From Azospirillum halopraeferens DSM 3675 (GTDB lineage: Bacteria > Pseudomonadota > Alphaproteobacteria > Azospirillales > Azospirillaceae), in NCBI RefSeq assembly GCF_000429625.1, contig NZ_AUCF01000014.1:62001-126000 (forward strand): a DNA stretch of 64,000 bases. The letters run 5' to 3'. Below, piece by piece: positions 1 through 8,908 of this stretch. Numbering within the stretch: the stretch's first letter is position 1; each line of letters starts with the position of its first letter. Position numbers and translations under genes: made by a program. The notes under the pieces are model-generated. The model did not search any database and was not told the origin of the DNA. It saw only the letters and a list, made by a program, of their open reading frames with translations.

Positions 1-412
1 CACCGCTCATCCCCCGGATGCGCCCGACCAGCACCGCGACGCGCATGGTGTCGTCCGGGCCGTCGAGCATGCCGTGCAGGAACATCAGCCCGACGATGCG
101 CAGCATGAACTGCAACAGCTCGTGGGCGTCCCGGCCGGCGCTGGCCGGGGGGAGGTTCAGGTTCCGCTCGATGGCGGCCTTGAGCCAGGGGCTGACGAAC
201 GGGGAGACGAGCAAGCGGCGGGGGTCGACCGGCGGGGTCAGAGGGTCCGGGGGAAAGGCGTCGGCGAGAAGCCGGGCGTCCTCGGCCGCGGTCAGCGGCG
301 GGCGCCGCAGGGCGCCGCGCAGCGCCTCGTTCAACCATTCGCAGGCGAAGGGAGCGACCGCCTCGGGGCCGATGTCCGTCCCTTCCGGGCGGCCGCTCGT
401 TCTTCCGGACAT
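1..412 (-). CDS. Hypothetical protein, partial (3' end outside window)
   Basis: An open frame runs leftward from an ATG at 410-412 to the window edge without a stop, giving 137 codons of an incomplete protein that begins MSGRTSGRPEGTDIGPEAV. The middle carries a hydrophilic, charged helix-forming stretch (FACEWLNEALRG), and the visible end is a hydrophobic helix (LLQFMLRIVGLMFLHGML) followed by a conserved-looking MRVAVLVGRIRG segment. I do not recognise the family. Third-position GC bias in this frame and clean coding on the minus strand favour it over the overlapping plus-strand frames. It diverges from the ribbon-helix-helix gene at 703. The function is unknown. Confidence 0.6.
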   Translation of the reverse strand, partial: MSGRTSGRPEGTDIGPEAVAPFACEWLNEALRGALRRPPLTAAEDARLLADAFPPDPLTPPVDPRRLLVSPFVSPWLKAAIERNLNLPPASAGRDAHELLQFMLRIVGLMFLHGMLDGPDDTMRVAVLVGRIRGMSG

Positions 413-496
413 GCGCGGACCCCTGCTGACGAATATACCGGGAAGACGATCCGCGTGATTCGGCGTGTCGCGCGTGTCGCCAGTCTTTCCACACCC

Positions 497-523
497 ACTG
501 GGTAACGTGTTTTGCAACCCAGT
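497..523. promoter_or_regulatory. Inverted repeat in divergent intergenic region
   Basis: ACTGGGT at 497-503 is repeated in inverse orientation as ACCCAGT at 517-523. A second, offset inverted pair is CGTGTT (505-510) and AACACG (525-530). It lies between two divergent genes and could be an operator or an mRNA leader hairpin. This is a sequence observation only. Confidence 0.3.
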
Positions 524-702
524 TCAACACGATTTCTTTCCGTCATGGCCAATCCTGGTCATGCCGCGGGGCATCAATTGCCGGCATTTTGTGGACATTC
601 GGGCCTTCGGCCGTCCGGGCAAAGCCGGGACGGTCCAAACCAAGCCGCTGCACCGGATCAGGCGGCGGTGACACATTGCGCCCGGTGAAGGGAAAACGAC
701 CG

Positions 703-1083
703 ATGCCACGCCCCACCCACTCCCCCTTTCCTCCCCTGGATGACCTGTTCTCGTCGCTGTCTTCGGCGGGGCCGTTGCGCATGCGCAACATCACCGTGAA
801 GGGTCAGCGCACCACCATGCGCCTGGAATCCGCCCTGTGGAAGGCGCTGGAAGAGATCGGCGCGCGGGAGGGCATGTCGATCAGCCAGCTCTGCTCCCGG
901 GTCAAGGAGCAGATCGAGAACCGGACGCCCGTCTGCGCCGAAGACGAGAAGGTGTCGCTCACGGCGGCGGTCCGGCTGTTCCTGCTGACCTACTACCGCG
1001 CCGCGGCGCTGGAGCACCCCCTTTTCGACATCCCGCCGATGATGAACGGGCGGGCGCGCCAGGGCGAGGGCTACCGCCTCTGA
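703..1083 (+). CDS. Ribbon-helix-helix domain protein (RHH_4 type)
   Basis: This 126-residue protein has a region from about residue 27 reading MRNITVKGQRTTMRLE and then LWKALEEIGAREGMSISQL. That is the strand-helix-helix layout of the RHH_4 family of small alphaproteobacterial DNA-binding proteins. The ATG at 703 was chosen because AAGGGA sits about 10 nt upstream; the frame is open further upstream but without a better start. The C-terminal part (TAAVRLFLLTYYRAAALEH) is a helix typical of the family. The family is a putative transcription factor; its target is unknown. The next gene downstream is the PAS/LuxR regulator. Confidence 0.75.
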   Translation: MPRPTHSPFPPLDDLFSSLSSAGPLRMRNITVKGQRTTMRLESALWKALEEIGAREGMSISQLCSRVKEQIENRTPVCAEDEKVSLTAAVRLFLLTYYRAAALEHPLFDIPPMMNGRARQGEGYRL

Positions 1084-1091
1084 TACGGCCG

Positions 1092-1118
1092 GCGCGCCCC
1101 CCTGGCCGGGGGGTGCGC
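1092..1118 (+). terminator. Possible terminator hairpin after RHH gene
   Basis: GCGCGCCCCCC, a five-base loop, then GGGGGGTGCGC forms a strong GC stem just after the stop of the RHH gene. There is no clear T-run, so intrinsic termination is uncertain. Confidence 0.4.
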
Positions 1119-1252
1119 ACCCCTCATGCCAGGGTATGCAGAATCGTACCCGCAATCGCTGCGCAGTCTTGATGATCGGGCCGCGACCGTGTACTCCTAT
1201 ATGCAGCTTCCGAATTCTCCGGATGCGCGTGGCGGGGTGAGAGGGGTCGTTG

Positions 1253-2317
1253 ATGAGCATCAGCACGGCGATCGGCATTCTTCTCGACCGCGCCGAGCGT
1301 TCCGGAGCGGCGCTGAGCGTCTACGACGAGAATGACCGTCTGCTGGCAGCCAATCGGCGCCAGTCGGAAATCTATCAGTTCGTCGACTTCGCCCGGCGAC
1401 CGACGTTCGACGAACTGGTCTGGAAGTGCATCGAGCACCGCAAGCTCGCCGACGGTACGGTCTACCGCAATCCGCAGCACTGGATATCGACCGCTGCCGC
1501 CTTCCGGGGCTTCTCGGAGTTCAGCCAGTTCATCACCCATCATTCCGACGGGCGCACGCTGCTGGTGTGCCATGAGCGCATCCGGGATTCGTCGAACTGG
1601 TGGTATCAGGCGCGCATCGACATCACCGCGGAGATGAAGCGGCGGGTGCGCGACGGCGACGACCGGCTGGATTCCGCGAGCTGGACGACCGCGTTCACCC
1701 CGCTCACGCGCAATTCCTTCGTTCCCATCGGCAACGTGCTGGCGGCCATTCCCGCCGCCGCGGCGCTGGTCGTTGATCGCGGCAAGATTCTGGACGCCAA
1801 CCCCGCCTTCCTGAAGATGCTGGTGGCCGCCGACGGGTTCATCAATGTGGGCGGGCGCGTCGCCCTGCACGATGCGGCCGAACAGGCGGACTTCCAGCGC
1901 CGGCTGAGCCGGTTCTTTCAAGGGCCGGAGAGCGGAACCACGATCCCCCTGCGGGTGTCCCGCCGCGACGGCGGCGAGCCGTACCTGGCCACCCTGTCGG
2001 CCCTGCCGGGCGATGAGGAACAGAACGCGGACGCGGTGCCCCTGGCCCTGCTGACCGTGGTCGATTGCAGCATCCTGCCCACGATCGACCCGCGGACGCT
2101 GGCGACCTTCCTGCAGATCACCCTTGCCGAAGCGGACGTCGCCTGTCTGCTCGGCGCCGGACGGACGGTCGAGGACATCGCGCGCGAGCGCGGCGCCTCC
2201 CGTCAGACCGTGTACAACCAGGTCAAGTCGATCCTGGCGAAAACCGGATTCAACAATCAGGCCGATATCGCTCGCCGCGTCGTCGGTTTGTCCAGTGTGT
2301 TCGGCCGAAGGACCTGA
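1253..2317 (+). CDS. PAS-domain transcriptional regulator with LuxR-type HTH
   Basis: This 354-residue protein has two PAS-like regions and a C-terminal helix-turn-helix. The first PAS region (about residues 1-125) starts IGILLDRAERSGAALSVYDENDRLLAAN. The second (about 165-275) contains AALVVDRGKILDANPAFLKML. The HTH (about 290-350) reads LTEADVACLL-like, then GRTVEDIARERGASRQTVYNQVKSIL, the GerE/LuxR pattern. It is likely a cytoplasmic ligand- or redox-sensing transcription factor. The ATG at 1253 is preceded by GAGAGGGG; a TTG at 1250 is also in frame. A possible -35/-10 pair is TTGATG (1169) and TACTCC (1192), weak. Its most obvious target is the small gene 54 nt downstream. Confidence 0.8.
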   Translation: MSISTAIGILLDRAERSGAALSVYDENDRLLAANRRQSEIYQFVDFARRPTFDELVWKCIEHRKLADGTVYRNPQHWISTAAAFRGFSEFSQFITHHSDGRTLLVCHERIRDSSNWWYQARIDITAEMKRRVRDGDDRLDSASWTTAFTPLTRNSFVPIGNVLAAIPAAAALVVDRGKILDANPAFLKMLVAADGFINVGGRVALHDAAEQADFQRRLSRFFQGPESGTTIPLRVSRRDGGEPYLATLSALPGDEEQNADAVPLALLTVVDCSILPTIDPRTLATFLQITLAEADVACLLGAGRTVEDIARERGASRQTVYNQVKSILAKTGFNNQADIARRVVGLSSVFGRRT

Positions 2318-2371
2318 ACATCCTGGTCCGTGTCCGTCCTTCAAAACCTTGTGCAACTGAGGACTTCGGTA

Positions 2372-2821
2372 ATGGCGATCATGGACTACAACGCGCAGGC
2401 GGCGTCTGAGCGCGTCGCGACGATGGACTTCACCTTCCTGGCCCGTCGCCTGGAGACCATCGGTGAGACGGCCGAGACGAGCGCCGAAGCGGTCTCGCTC
2501 TATCGCCAGTTCCTGCAGCTCCACGCGGAGAATCCGCAGCAGCCCCTGGTGCCGCCGCAGGCCGCCGACCGCGCCTGGCACGAGCACATCCTGTACACCC
2601 GCCGCTACGATGCGGACATGAAGGCGCTGTTCGGCCACAGCGTCCATCACGTCCCCGACGTGGAGGACGCGTCCACCTACGAGGCGGCCGTCGCCTTCAC
2701 CCGTGAAGCCTTCAAGGGCCGCTTCGGCGTCGACATGAAGGCCGGTGATTTCGCCATGTGCATCCGCGCCAGCGATTTCGCCATGTGCATCCTCACCGCC
2801 GACGAGCGCGTCGCGGCGTGA
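2372..2821 (+). CDS. GRDP-like (glycine-rich domain-containing-like) protein with duplicated DFAMCI tail
   Basis: The 149-residue protein carries the hallmark of the GRDP-like/DUF1399 family, VPPQAADRAWHEHILYTRRY followed by FGHSVHHVP. In that family this region forms a helical domain of unknown activity. The start at 2372 has TGAGGA about 10 nt upstream; an earlier in-frame ATG at 2330 lacks a good ribosome site. The last 25 residues contain two exact copies of DFAMCI, nine residues apart, ending TADERVAA. This tail is not part of the family core and is unexplained. The gene sits directly downstream of a PAS/LuxR regulator in the same orientation. Function unknown. Confidence 0.7.
   Translation: MAIMDYNAQAASERVATMDFTFLARRLETIGETAETSAEAVSLYRQFLQLHAENPQQPLVPPQAADRAWHEHILYTRRYDADMKALFGHSVHHVPDVEDASTYEAAVAFTREAFKGRFGVDMKAGDFAMCIRASDFAMCILTADERVAA
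2747..2791 (+). repeat. Tandem 18-bp coding repeat (DFAMCI x2)
   Basis: GATTTCGCCATGTGCATC occurs at 2747-2764 and again, base for base, at 2774-2791, a 27-bp period in frame with the gene. Exact identity at third codon positions indicates a recent duplication or gene conversion. Confidence 0.85.
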
Positions 2822-2873
2822 TCCACCGTCCATCCGCACCGGAGGCGCCCCGGTGCGGATGGGTCCGCGCCCG

Positions 2874-3476
2874 TCAGCGCGGTTCCCCCAGGCCGTGCGG
2901 TGCGGGGGCGAGGTGGACGATCCGGGAATAGAGGGCACGCGCCGATTCCTGCGCGTCGTCACTGAACAAGGGATCACGGTTGTCGGCGAAGGCCGCGTCG
3001 ATGACGCGCCAGTCCTCGGGCGTCAGGGCCCGGGTCGCCATGGGGATGACGATCCCCTCCTCCTTCTGCACGTGGCGAAGCTGCAGGTCGCGGTAGGTCG
3101 CGGCCGCCGCCGCGAAGCGTTCGGCCGCGCCCGGCCGGCCGGCCCGGTAGGCTTCCAGCGCCTCCTTCAGCCCCGCCGTGGCGCCGTAGCACCCCTCGTG
3201 CTCGCGCTCCAGCTCGTCCAGGATCGGGCCGGCGTCGGGGTCGCGCGCGCGCAGCGCCCGGAACAGGAAGCGGTCCTCCTTGGGGTGATGGTAGCGGTCG
3301 GTGAAGGTTTGCAGATACTCCACGATGGCGTCCAGCAGGGCGAAGTCCGGCGCCCGCCGTTCCCCCTCCCCTTCTCCGTCCCCCGGCGCCGCCGCGCGCA
3401 TGACGATGTCGAACAGGTTGACGACCCGCATGAGGTTGCGGTGCTCGGTCTTGATGACGGCGATGGCGTCGGTCAT
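2874..3476 (-). CDS. Hemerythrin-domain protein
   Basis: This 200-residue soluble protein has the four-helix hemerythrin ligand pattern. Ligand-bearing segments are [11 protein letters not shown] near the N-terminus, [11 protein letters not shown] near residue 55, [10 protein letters not shown] near 85 and [12 protein letters not shown] near 135. The family binds a non-heme di-iron centre and senses, stores or detoxifies O2 or NO. The ATG at 3474-3476 overlaps the stop of paaY as ATGA, so it is almost certainly translated with the phenylacetate unit paaN-paaY. A role linked to oxygen supply or iron protection in this oxygen-dependent pathway is an inference. It is the last gene of the leftward unit. 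Confidence 0.85.
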   Translation of the reverse strand: MTDAIAVIKTEHRNLMRVVNLFDIVMRAAAPGDGEGEGERRAPDFALLDAIVEYLQTFTDRYHHPKEDRFLFRALRARDPDAGPILDELEREHEGCYGATAGLKEALEAYRAGRPGAAERFAAAAATYRDLQLRHVQKEEGIVIPMATRALTPEDWRVIDAAFADNRDPLFSDDAQESARALYSRIVHLAPAPHGLGEPR

Positions 3477-4090
3477 GGCTTCACGGTGTACAGGGGTTTG
3501 GACGTGCCCGCGTCGACCCGCGGACGGTCGGCTTCCGGTTCGGACAGGGGATCGCATGCCACCATGGTGGCGGCGCTGCGCGCCACCAGCCGCTGATAGT
3601 CGCGCGTCCCCTCGGACTTCCAGGCGATCTCCGCGTCGTCCAGCGGGCGCAGCACCCGGGCCGGCAGGCCGGCCGCCAGATGCCGCGCCGGCACCCGGAA
3701 GCCCGCCTTGACGAAGGCCATGGCGGCGACGATGGCGGACTCCTCCACCACCGCGCCGTCCATCACCACCGCGTTCATGCCCACCAGCGCGTTGCGCCGC
3801 ACGATGCAGCCGTGCAGCACCGCGCCGTGGCCGATGTGCCCGTCCTCCTCCACCACGGCGTCCAGGCCGGGGAAGGCGTGGAGCGTGCAGTTGTCCTGCA
3901 CGTTGCTGCCGGCCTCCAGCACGATGCGACCGAAGTCGCCGCGCAGGCTGGCGCACGGCCCGACGTAGCAGCCCGGCCCGATCACGACGTCGCCGATCAG
4001 CACCGCCGAGGGATGCACGAAGGCATCGGGGTGGACGACGGGCACCACGCCGTCGATGGCGTAGACCCGCGGCCGCGGGAACCCGCTCAC
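3473..4090 (-). CDS. paaY: PaaY-like hexapeptide-repeat protein (phenylacetate pathway thioesterase)
   Basis: The 205-residue protein begins [22 protein letters not shown] and continues in imperfect hexapeptide turns ([18 protein letters not shown], then [20 protein letters not shown]), giving a left-handed beta helix. PaaY proteins are gamma-carbonic-anhydrase-like thioesterases that relieve dead-end CoA esters in phenylacetate degradation. The C-terminal part [16 protein letters not shown] is typical of PaaY. I chose the GTG at 4088-4090, 13 nt after the paaN stop, because upstream frame sequence is low-complexity shadow of paaN. It overlaps the hemerythrin gene by four bases. Confidence 0.85.
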   Translation of the reverse strand: MSGFPRPRVYAIDGVVPVVHPDAFVHPSAVLIGDVVIGPGCYVGPCASLRGDFGRIVLEAGSNVQDNCTLHAFPGLDAVVEEDGHIGHGAVLHGCIVRRNALVGMNAVVMDGAVVEESAIVAAMAFVKAGFRVPARHLAAGLPARVLRPLDDAEIAWKSEGTRDYQRLVARSAATMVACDPLSEPEADRPRVDAGTSKPLYTVKP

Positions 4091-4103
4091 CGGCCGCCCC
4101 CCG

Positions 4104-5792
4104 TCACGCCGCCGCGGGAGCCGCCGCCGCGGGCTCCCGGCTCTGCACCACGCGGAACCGCCCGGCGACGAAGTCGAGATCGCACAGCGCGGCGTTGCAG
4201 GCGGGGTTGGCGCCGGTGCCGTGGAAGTCGCTGAAGGCCGCGGACTGGTTGACGAAGACACCGCCGGTCAGGTTGACCGACAGCGCCACCCCCGCCTCCA
4301 CGAAGGCGTCCCGTGCCGACGCCGCGAGGGCGGGGTCGCGGGTGTAGAGCGCGGCCGTCAGCGCCCCCCGGGTGCGGGCCAGCCGGGTGGCGCGGTCCAG
4401 CGCGTCGGCGGTGTCCCGCACCTTCACGATGAAGGTGACGGGGCCGAAGCGCTCCTCTCCGTAGGCCGCTTCGTCCCCGGCGTCGACGGTCAGGATCAGG
4501 GGCGTGCGCACCCGCGCCTGCGGGAAGGCGGGATGCTCCACCGCCCGCGACGCCAGCACCACCGTGCCCAGACCGGCCGCCCCGGCGATGCGGTCCAGCG
4601 TGGCGTCGGACTGGATGGCGCCCAGCACCTCCACCGCCCGCGCCGGGTCGGACAGCAGGCCGTCCACACCCCGGACCAGCGCCGTGACCACCGCGTCGAA
4701 GCCCATGGTGCCGTCGCCGGTGCGGATGCCGTCGCGCGGCACGAAGATCGCCTGCGGCGTCGTGCACATCTGCCCGGAATAGAGCGACAGCGAGAAGGCG
4801 AGGTTGCGCGTCATGCCCTTGGGGTCGTCGGTGGAATCGATCACCACCGTGTTGACGCCGGCCTTCTCGGTGAAGACACGGGCCTGGCGGGCGTTCGCCT
4901 CCAGCCAGTCGCCGAAGGCGGAGGAGCCGGTGAAGTCGATCAGCTTAACCTCCGGCCGCAGGGCCAGGTCGGCGGTGATCGGGGCGGCGGCGGTGTCGGC
5001 GGCCAGCGTCACCAGATCGGGGTCCAGCCCGGCGGCGGCCAGCACCTCCCGGCACACCTCCACGGTGATGGCCAGCGGCAGGATGGCGCCGGGGTGCGGC
5101 TTGACCACCACGGCATTGCCGGTGACCAGGCTGGCGAACAGGCCGGGGTAGCCGTTCCAGGTGGGGAAGGTGGCGCAGCCGATGACCAGCGCCACGCCGC
5201 GCCCGGTCACCTCGAAGGTCTTGTCCATCACCAGCGGCGGGTTCTTGCCCTGCGGCTTCTCCCAGCGCGTCGCCGGCACCTGGTCGGTCATCGCCTTCCA
5301 GCCGTAGGCCACCGCCTCCAGCCCACGGTCCTGGGCGTGCGGGCCGCCGGCCTGGAAGGCCATCATGAACGCCTGCCCGGTGGTGTGCATCACCGCCTGC
5401 GCGATCTCGAAGGAGCGGGCGTTGAGGCGGAACAGGATCTCCGCGCACACGCCGGCCCGTCCGTCCGGGCCGACGCGCCGCCACGCGGGCATGGCGCCCC
5501 GCGCCGCCGCCAGCAGGGCGTCGACGTCGGGCGGCGGGTAGGTGACGCCGAGGTCGAACCCGTAGGGCGAGCGTTCCGCCCCCACCCGCGCGCCGGTGCC
5601 GGGCTGCGCGATGGCGAAGGGGGCGCCGAGGCGGGCCCTGAAGGCGGCCTCCCCGTCCGCCGCCGCCGTCTCGCCGTAGCTGCGCGGGCTCGGCATCTCC
5701 GCGAAGGGCGACCAGTAGCCGCGGCCGCGCGCCGCGGCCACCGCCGCCTCCAGCACCGGCCGGTGCCGCTCGAAAAGTTCCCGGGGCGTCAT
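4104..5792 (-). CDS. paaN: Phenylacetate degradation protein PaaN (aldehyde dehydrogenase family)
   Basis: This 562-residue protein matches the stand-alone PaaN form of the aldehyde dehydrogenase family. It has the PaaN start ([17 protein letters not shown]), the nucleotide-binding fold, [12 protein letters not shown] with the base glutamate, and [13 protein letters not shown] with the catalytic cysteine. It lacks the C-terminal MaoC hydratase of the fused PaaZ. It likely oxidises the semialdehyde made after ring opening, and a separate hydrolase would then be needed. The start has GGAGGAAACG just upstream. It is first in the leftward unit and diverges from paaG across 350 bp. Confidence 0.88.
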   Translation of the reverse strand: MTPRELFERHRPVLEAAVAAARGRGYWSPFAEMPSPRSYGETAAADGEAAFRARLGAPFAIAQPGTGARVGAERSPYGFDLGVTYPPPDVDALLAAARGAMPAWRRVGPDGRAGVCAEILFRLNARSFEIAQAVMHTTGQAFMMAFQAGGPHAQDRGLEAVAYGWKAMTDQVPATRWEKPQGKNPPLVMDKTFEVTGRGVALVIGCATFPTWNGYPGLFASLVTGNAVVVKPHPGAILPLAITVEVCREVLAAAGLDPDLVTLAADTAAAPITADLALRPEVKLIDFTGSSAFGDWLEANARQARVFTEKAGVNTVVIDSTDDPKGMTRNLAFSLSLYSGQMCTTPQAIFVPRDGIRTGDGTMGFDAVVTALVRGVDGLLSDPARAVEVLGAIQSDATLDRIAGAAGLGTVVLASRAVEHPAFPQARVRTPLILTVDAGDEAAYGEERFGPVTFIVKVRDTADALDRATRLARTRGALTAALYTRDPALAASARDAFVEAGVALSVNLTGGVFVNQSAAFSDFHGTGANPACNAALCDLDFVAGRFRVVQSREPAAAAPAAA

Positions 5793-6142
5793 CCGTTTCC
5801 TCCTGCCGGCATCGGCCGGTCCGTTTCGTATCGTTTCACGGCGGTGCTATCCGGGCGCAGATCCCCGCCCGGCGCAACATCCGTGCGCATCAGCCGTAGG
5901 CACTTTACACGAGGAAACGACTTTTATGATACCGGATTTTATGGTAGACGGAACAAACTGTATCCCATCGGCACGATGCCGGCGGGACGGCTCGACGAGG
6001 GCGGAGCGAACCGCCCCGGAGCGTTGGGAGCGAAACGCATGTCCGACCGATCTGTCGCGGCGGCACCGCCGCGGCGCCGCCCCGTCCCGCCTGCATTGTT
6101 GACGTTGCGTACAATCGGCGCAATCAGCCAAGGCGGTCGGCG
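5793..6142. promoter_or_regulatory. Divergent paaN/paaG promoter region
   Basis: This 350-bp gap holds no gene. An AT-rich island contains a direct repeat, TTTTATGATA at 5922-5931 and TTTTATGGTA at 5937-5946, 15 bp apart, near the likely paaN promoter. Close to paaG, ATTGT at 6095-6099 and ACAAT at 6111-6115 form a short inverted pair around a TTGACG box. These are candidate binding sites for a Paa regulator that is not encoded in the window. Confidence 0.45.
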
Positions 6143-6934
6143 ATGACCTATTCCTGCATCCTTTTCGACGTGGCGGACGGCGTGGCGACGCTGACCCTGA
6201 ACCGCCCGGACAAGCTGAACTCCTTCACCACGGCCATGCACGCGGAGCTGCGCGCGGCGCTGGCGGCGGTGGGCGCCGACGCCTCCGTGCGCTGCCTGCT
6301 GCTGACCGGGGCGGGGCGCGGCTTCTGCGCCGGGCAGGACCTGTCCGACCGCGCCGTGGCCCCGGGGGAGGAGGCGCCCGACCTGGGTCTGTCGCTGGAG
6401 GACAACTACAACCCCCTGGTCCGCACCCTGCGCGCCCTGGAGATTCCGGTGTTGTGCGCCGTCAACGGCGTCGCCGCCGGGGCCGGGGCCAACCTGGCGC
6501 TGGCCTGCGACATCGTGCTGGCCGCCCGCTCCGCCCGCTTCATCCAGCCCTTCTGCAAGCTGGGGCTGGTGCCGGATTCCGGCGGCACCTGGTTCCTGCC
6601 GCGCCTCGTCGGCCCGGCCCGCGCCGCCGCCCTGGCCATGCTGGGCGACGCCGTGCCGGCCGAGCGCGCGGAAGCCTGGGGCCTGATCTGGAAGGCGGTG
6701 GACGACGACGCCCTGATGGCGGAGGCGACGGCGCTGGCCCGCGACCTCGCCACCCGGCCGACCCGCGGCCTGGCGCTGACCAAGCGGGCGCTGCAGGACT
6801 CCTGGACCAACACGCTGGACGACCAGCTCGACCTGGAGCGCGACCTGCAGCGCGAGGCCGGCCGCACCCGCGACTACCGCGAGGGCGTGGCCGCCTTCAC
6901 GCACAAGCGCACCCCCGTCTTCGAGGGCCGCTGA
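6143..6934 (+). CDS. paaG: Epoxyphenylacetyl-CoA isomerase PaaG
   Basis: This 263-residue enoyl-CoA hydratase/isomerase has the crotonase CoA-binding loop GRGFCAGQDLSDR near residue 57 and the oxyanion-hole segment NGVAAGAGANLALACD near 108. It also has the PaaG-like FCKLGLVPDSGGTWFLPRLVG near 138. PaaG converts ring-1,2-epoxyphenylacetyl-CoA to the seven-membered oxepin-CoA and later shifts a double bond. It opens the rightward paaGHIJK operon and its stop overlaps the paaH start. The length is normal for the family. Confidence 0.92.
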   Translation: MTYSCILFDVADGVATLTLNRPDKLNSFTTAMHAELRAALAAVGADASVRCLLLTGAGRGFCAGQDLSDRAVAPGEEAPDLGLSLEDNYNPLVRTLRALEIPVLCAVNGVAAGAGANLALACDIVLAARSARFIQPFCKLGLVPDSGGTWFLPRLVGPARAAALAMLGDAVPAERAEAWGLIWKAVDDDALMAEATALARDLATRPTRGLALTKRALQDSWTNTLDDQLDLERDLQREAGRTRDYREGVAAFTHKRTPVFEGR

Positions 6935-8457
6935 TGGCGCCGCTCGACCGCACCGCCGCCGTGGCCGTGGTCGGCTGCGGCGCCATGGGCACGGGCATCG
7001 CGCAGGTGGCGGCCCGGGCCGGCCACCCCGTGCTGATGGCCGACGCCCGCCCCGGGGCCGCCGAAGCCGCCGTCCGCTCCATCGCCGATGCGCTGGCCCG
7101 CCTGGTCGACAAGGGGCGCCTGGCGGCGGCGGAGCGCGCCGCGGCGCTGACCCGCCTGACCCCGGTGGCCGCCCTCGCCGACCTCGCCCCGGCCGCCCTG
7201 GCGGTGGAGGCGGTGGCCGAGGACGCGGCCGTCAAGACGGCCCTGTTCGCCGAACTGGAAGGGGTGGTCGGGCCGGACGCGATCCTGGCCACCAACACTT
7301 CGTCCCTGTCGGTGACCGCCATCGCCGCGGCGCTGGCCCGGCCGGAGCGCGTCGCCGGCCTGCATTTCTTCAACCCCGCCCCGCTGATGCCGCTGGTGGA
7401 GGTGGTCAGCGGCGTGGCCACGGCGCCCGCCGTCGCCGACACCCTGTACGCCACCGCCGCGGCCTGGGGCAAGGCGCCGGTGCACGCCCGCTCCACCCCC
7501 GGCTTCATCGTCAACCGCGTCGCCCGCCCCTACTACGCCGAGGGCCTGCGCCTGCTGCAGGAGGGGGCCGGCGACCCCGCCACCCTGGACGCCGTGCTGC
7601 GCGAGGCCGGCGGCTTCCGCATGGGCCCGTTCGAGCTGATGGACCTCATCGGCCACGACGTGAACTTCGCGGTCACCCGTTCGGTCCACGCCGCGTTCTT
7701 CGGCGACCCGCGCTTCCAGCCCTCGCTGATCCAGCAGGAGCTGGTGGAGGCCGGGCGCCTCGGCCGCAAGACCGGCCGCGGCTTCTACCGCTACGCGCCG
7801 GAGCCCGAGGTGCCGCAGCCGCGCAGCGTCGCGCCCGGCCCGGCACCGGCGGCGGTGCGGGTGGAAGGCGACCTCGGCCCTGCCGCGCCGCTGGCGGGCC
7901 TGCTGCGCGCCGCCGGCGTGGCGGTGGAGGAGGCGCCGGGGCCCGGCCGGCTGGTCGCCGGCGGGCTGGTTCTGGCGCTGACCGACGGGCGCACGGCGAC
8001 CGAGCGCGCCGCCGCCGACCCCGCCGACGGGCGCGACCTCGTGCTGTTCGACCTGGCGCTCGACTACGCCGCCGCCCCGCGCCTGGCGGTGGCGGTGGCG
8101 GACGGGGCGGCGCCCGACGCGGCGGCCCGCGCCGCCGGCCTGTTCGCGGCCGCGGGCAAGCGGGTGTCGCTGATCGACGACGCGCCGGGGATGGTGGTCA
8201 TGCGCACGGTGGCGATGCTGGCCAACGAGGCGGCGGACGCCGTCCTGCACGGCGTCGCCACGGCGGCCGACGTGGACGCCGCCATGGTGCGCGGCGTGAA
8301 TTATCCGCAGGGGCCGCTGGCTCTGGGCGACGCCCTGGGCTGGCCGCGCATGCTGGCGGTGCTGGACGCGCTGGCGCGCACCTACGGCGAGGACCGCTAC
8401 CGCGCGTCCGCGCTGATCCGACGCAAGGTTCAGGGAGGGAGCAGGTTTCATGGCTGA
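6934..8457 (+). CDS. paaH: 3-hydroxyadipyl-CoA dehydrogenase PaaH
   Basis: This 507-residue protein starts with a Rossmann fold (VAVVGCGAMGTGIAQVAARAG), continues with NTSSLSVTAIA and the 3HCDH substrate domain (GFIVNRVARPYYAEGLRLL, FELMDLIGHDVNFAV), and ends with a second 3HCDH-type domain (MLANEAADAVLHGV, NYPQGPLALGDALG). This two-domain layout is that of PaaH, which oxidises 3-hydroxyadipyl-CoA with NAD during beta-oxidation of the opened ring. The ATG at 6934 overlaps the paaG stop as ATGA. The frame is open further upstream but that is paaG shadow. It overlaps paaI by eight bases. Confidence 0.92.
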   Translation: MAPLDRTAAVAVVGCGAMGTGIAQVAARAGHPVLMADARPGAAEAAVRSIADALARLVDKGRLAAAERAAALTRLTPVAALADLAPAALAVEAVAEDAAVKTALFAELEGVVGPDAILATNTSSLSVTAIAAALARPERVAGLHFFNPAPLMPLVEVVSGVATAPAVADTLYATAAAWGKAPVHARSTPGFIVNRVARPYYAEGLRLLQEGAGDPATLDAVLREAGGFRMGPFELMDLIGHDVNFAVTRSVHAAFFGDPRFQPSLIQQELVEAGRLGRKTGRGFYRYAPEPEVPQPRSVAPGPAPAAVRVEGDLGPAAPLAGLLRAAGVAVEEAPGPGRLVAGGLVLALTDGRTATERAAADPADGRDLVLFDLALDYAAAPRLAVAVADGAAPDAAARAAGLFAAAGKRVSLIDDAPGMVVMRTVAMLANEAADAVLHGVATAADVDAAMVRGVNYPQGPLALGDALGWPRMLAVLDALARTYGEDRYRASALIRRKVQGGSRFHG

Positions 8458-8908
8458 GCGGTACACCGCCCGGGAGATCGCCGAAGCCGTCGGCCGCGGC
8501 ATGTACGCGCGCGACCGCTGCGCGCAGGCCCACGGCATCGCGTTGCTGGAGATCGCGCCGGGCTACGCCCGCATGGCGATGACCGTGCGCGAGGACATGG
8601 TCAACGGGCACGACACCTGCCACGGCGGCATGACCTTCACGCTGGCCGACACGGCGTTCGCGTACGCCTGCAACGCCGCCAACGAGACCACCGTCGCCGC
8701 CGGCTGCTCCATCGTCTTCCCCAACCCCGGCCGGCTCGGCGACGTGCTGACGGCGGAGTGCCGGGAGGTCCACCGCCAGGGCCGCAACGGCGTCTACGAC
8801 TGCACCGTCACCACCGGCGACGGGGTCGTCGTCGGCCTGTTCCGCGGCCAGTCCGCCGCCATCCGCGGCGCCGTCGTTCCCCTGCCCGGCCAAGGAGATG
8901 CCCCGTGA
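8450..8908 (+). CDS. paaI: PaaI hotdog thioesterase
   Basis: This 152-residue hotdog-fold protein carries the PaaI signature [20 protein letters not shown] near residue 50, with the active-site region around the GHD and HGG motifs. PaaI hydrolyses phenylacetyl-CoA pathway thioesters to release trapped CoA and avoid toxic dead ends. It overlaps paaH upstream by eight bases and paaJ downstream by four, so the operon is translationally coupled. Length and motif are standard. Confidence 0.92.
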   Translation: MAERYTAREIAEAVGRGMYARDRCAQAHGIALLEIAPGYARMAMTVREDMVNGHDTCHGGMTFTLADTAFAYACNAANETTVAAGCSIVFPNPGRLGDVLTAECREVHRQGRNGVYDCTVTTGDGVVVGLFRGQSAAIRGAVVPLPGQGDAP

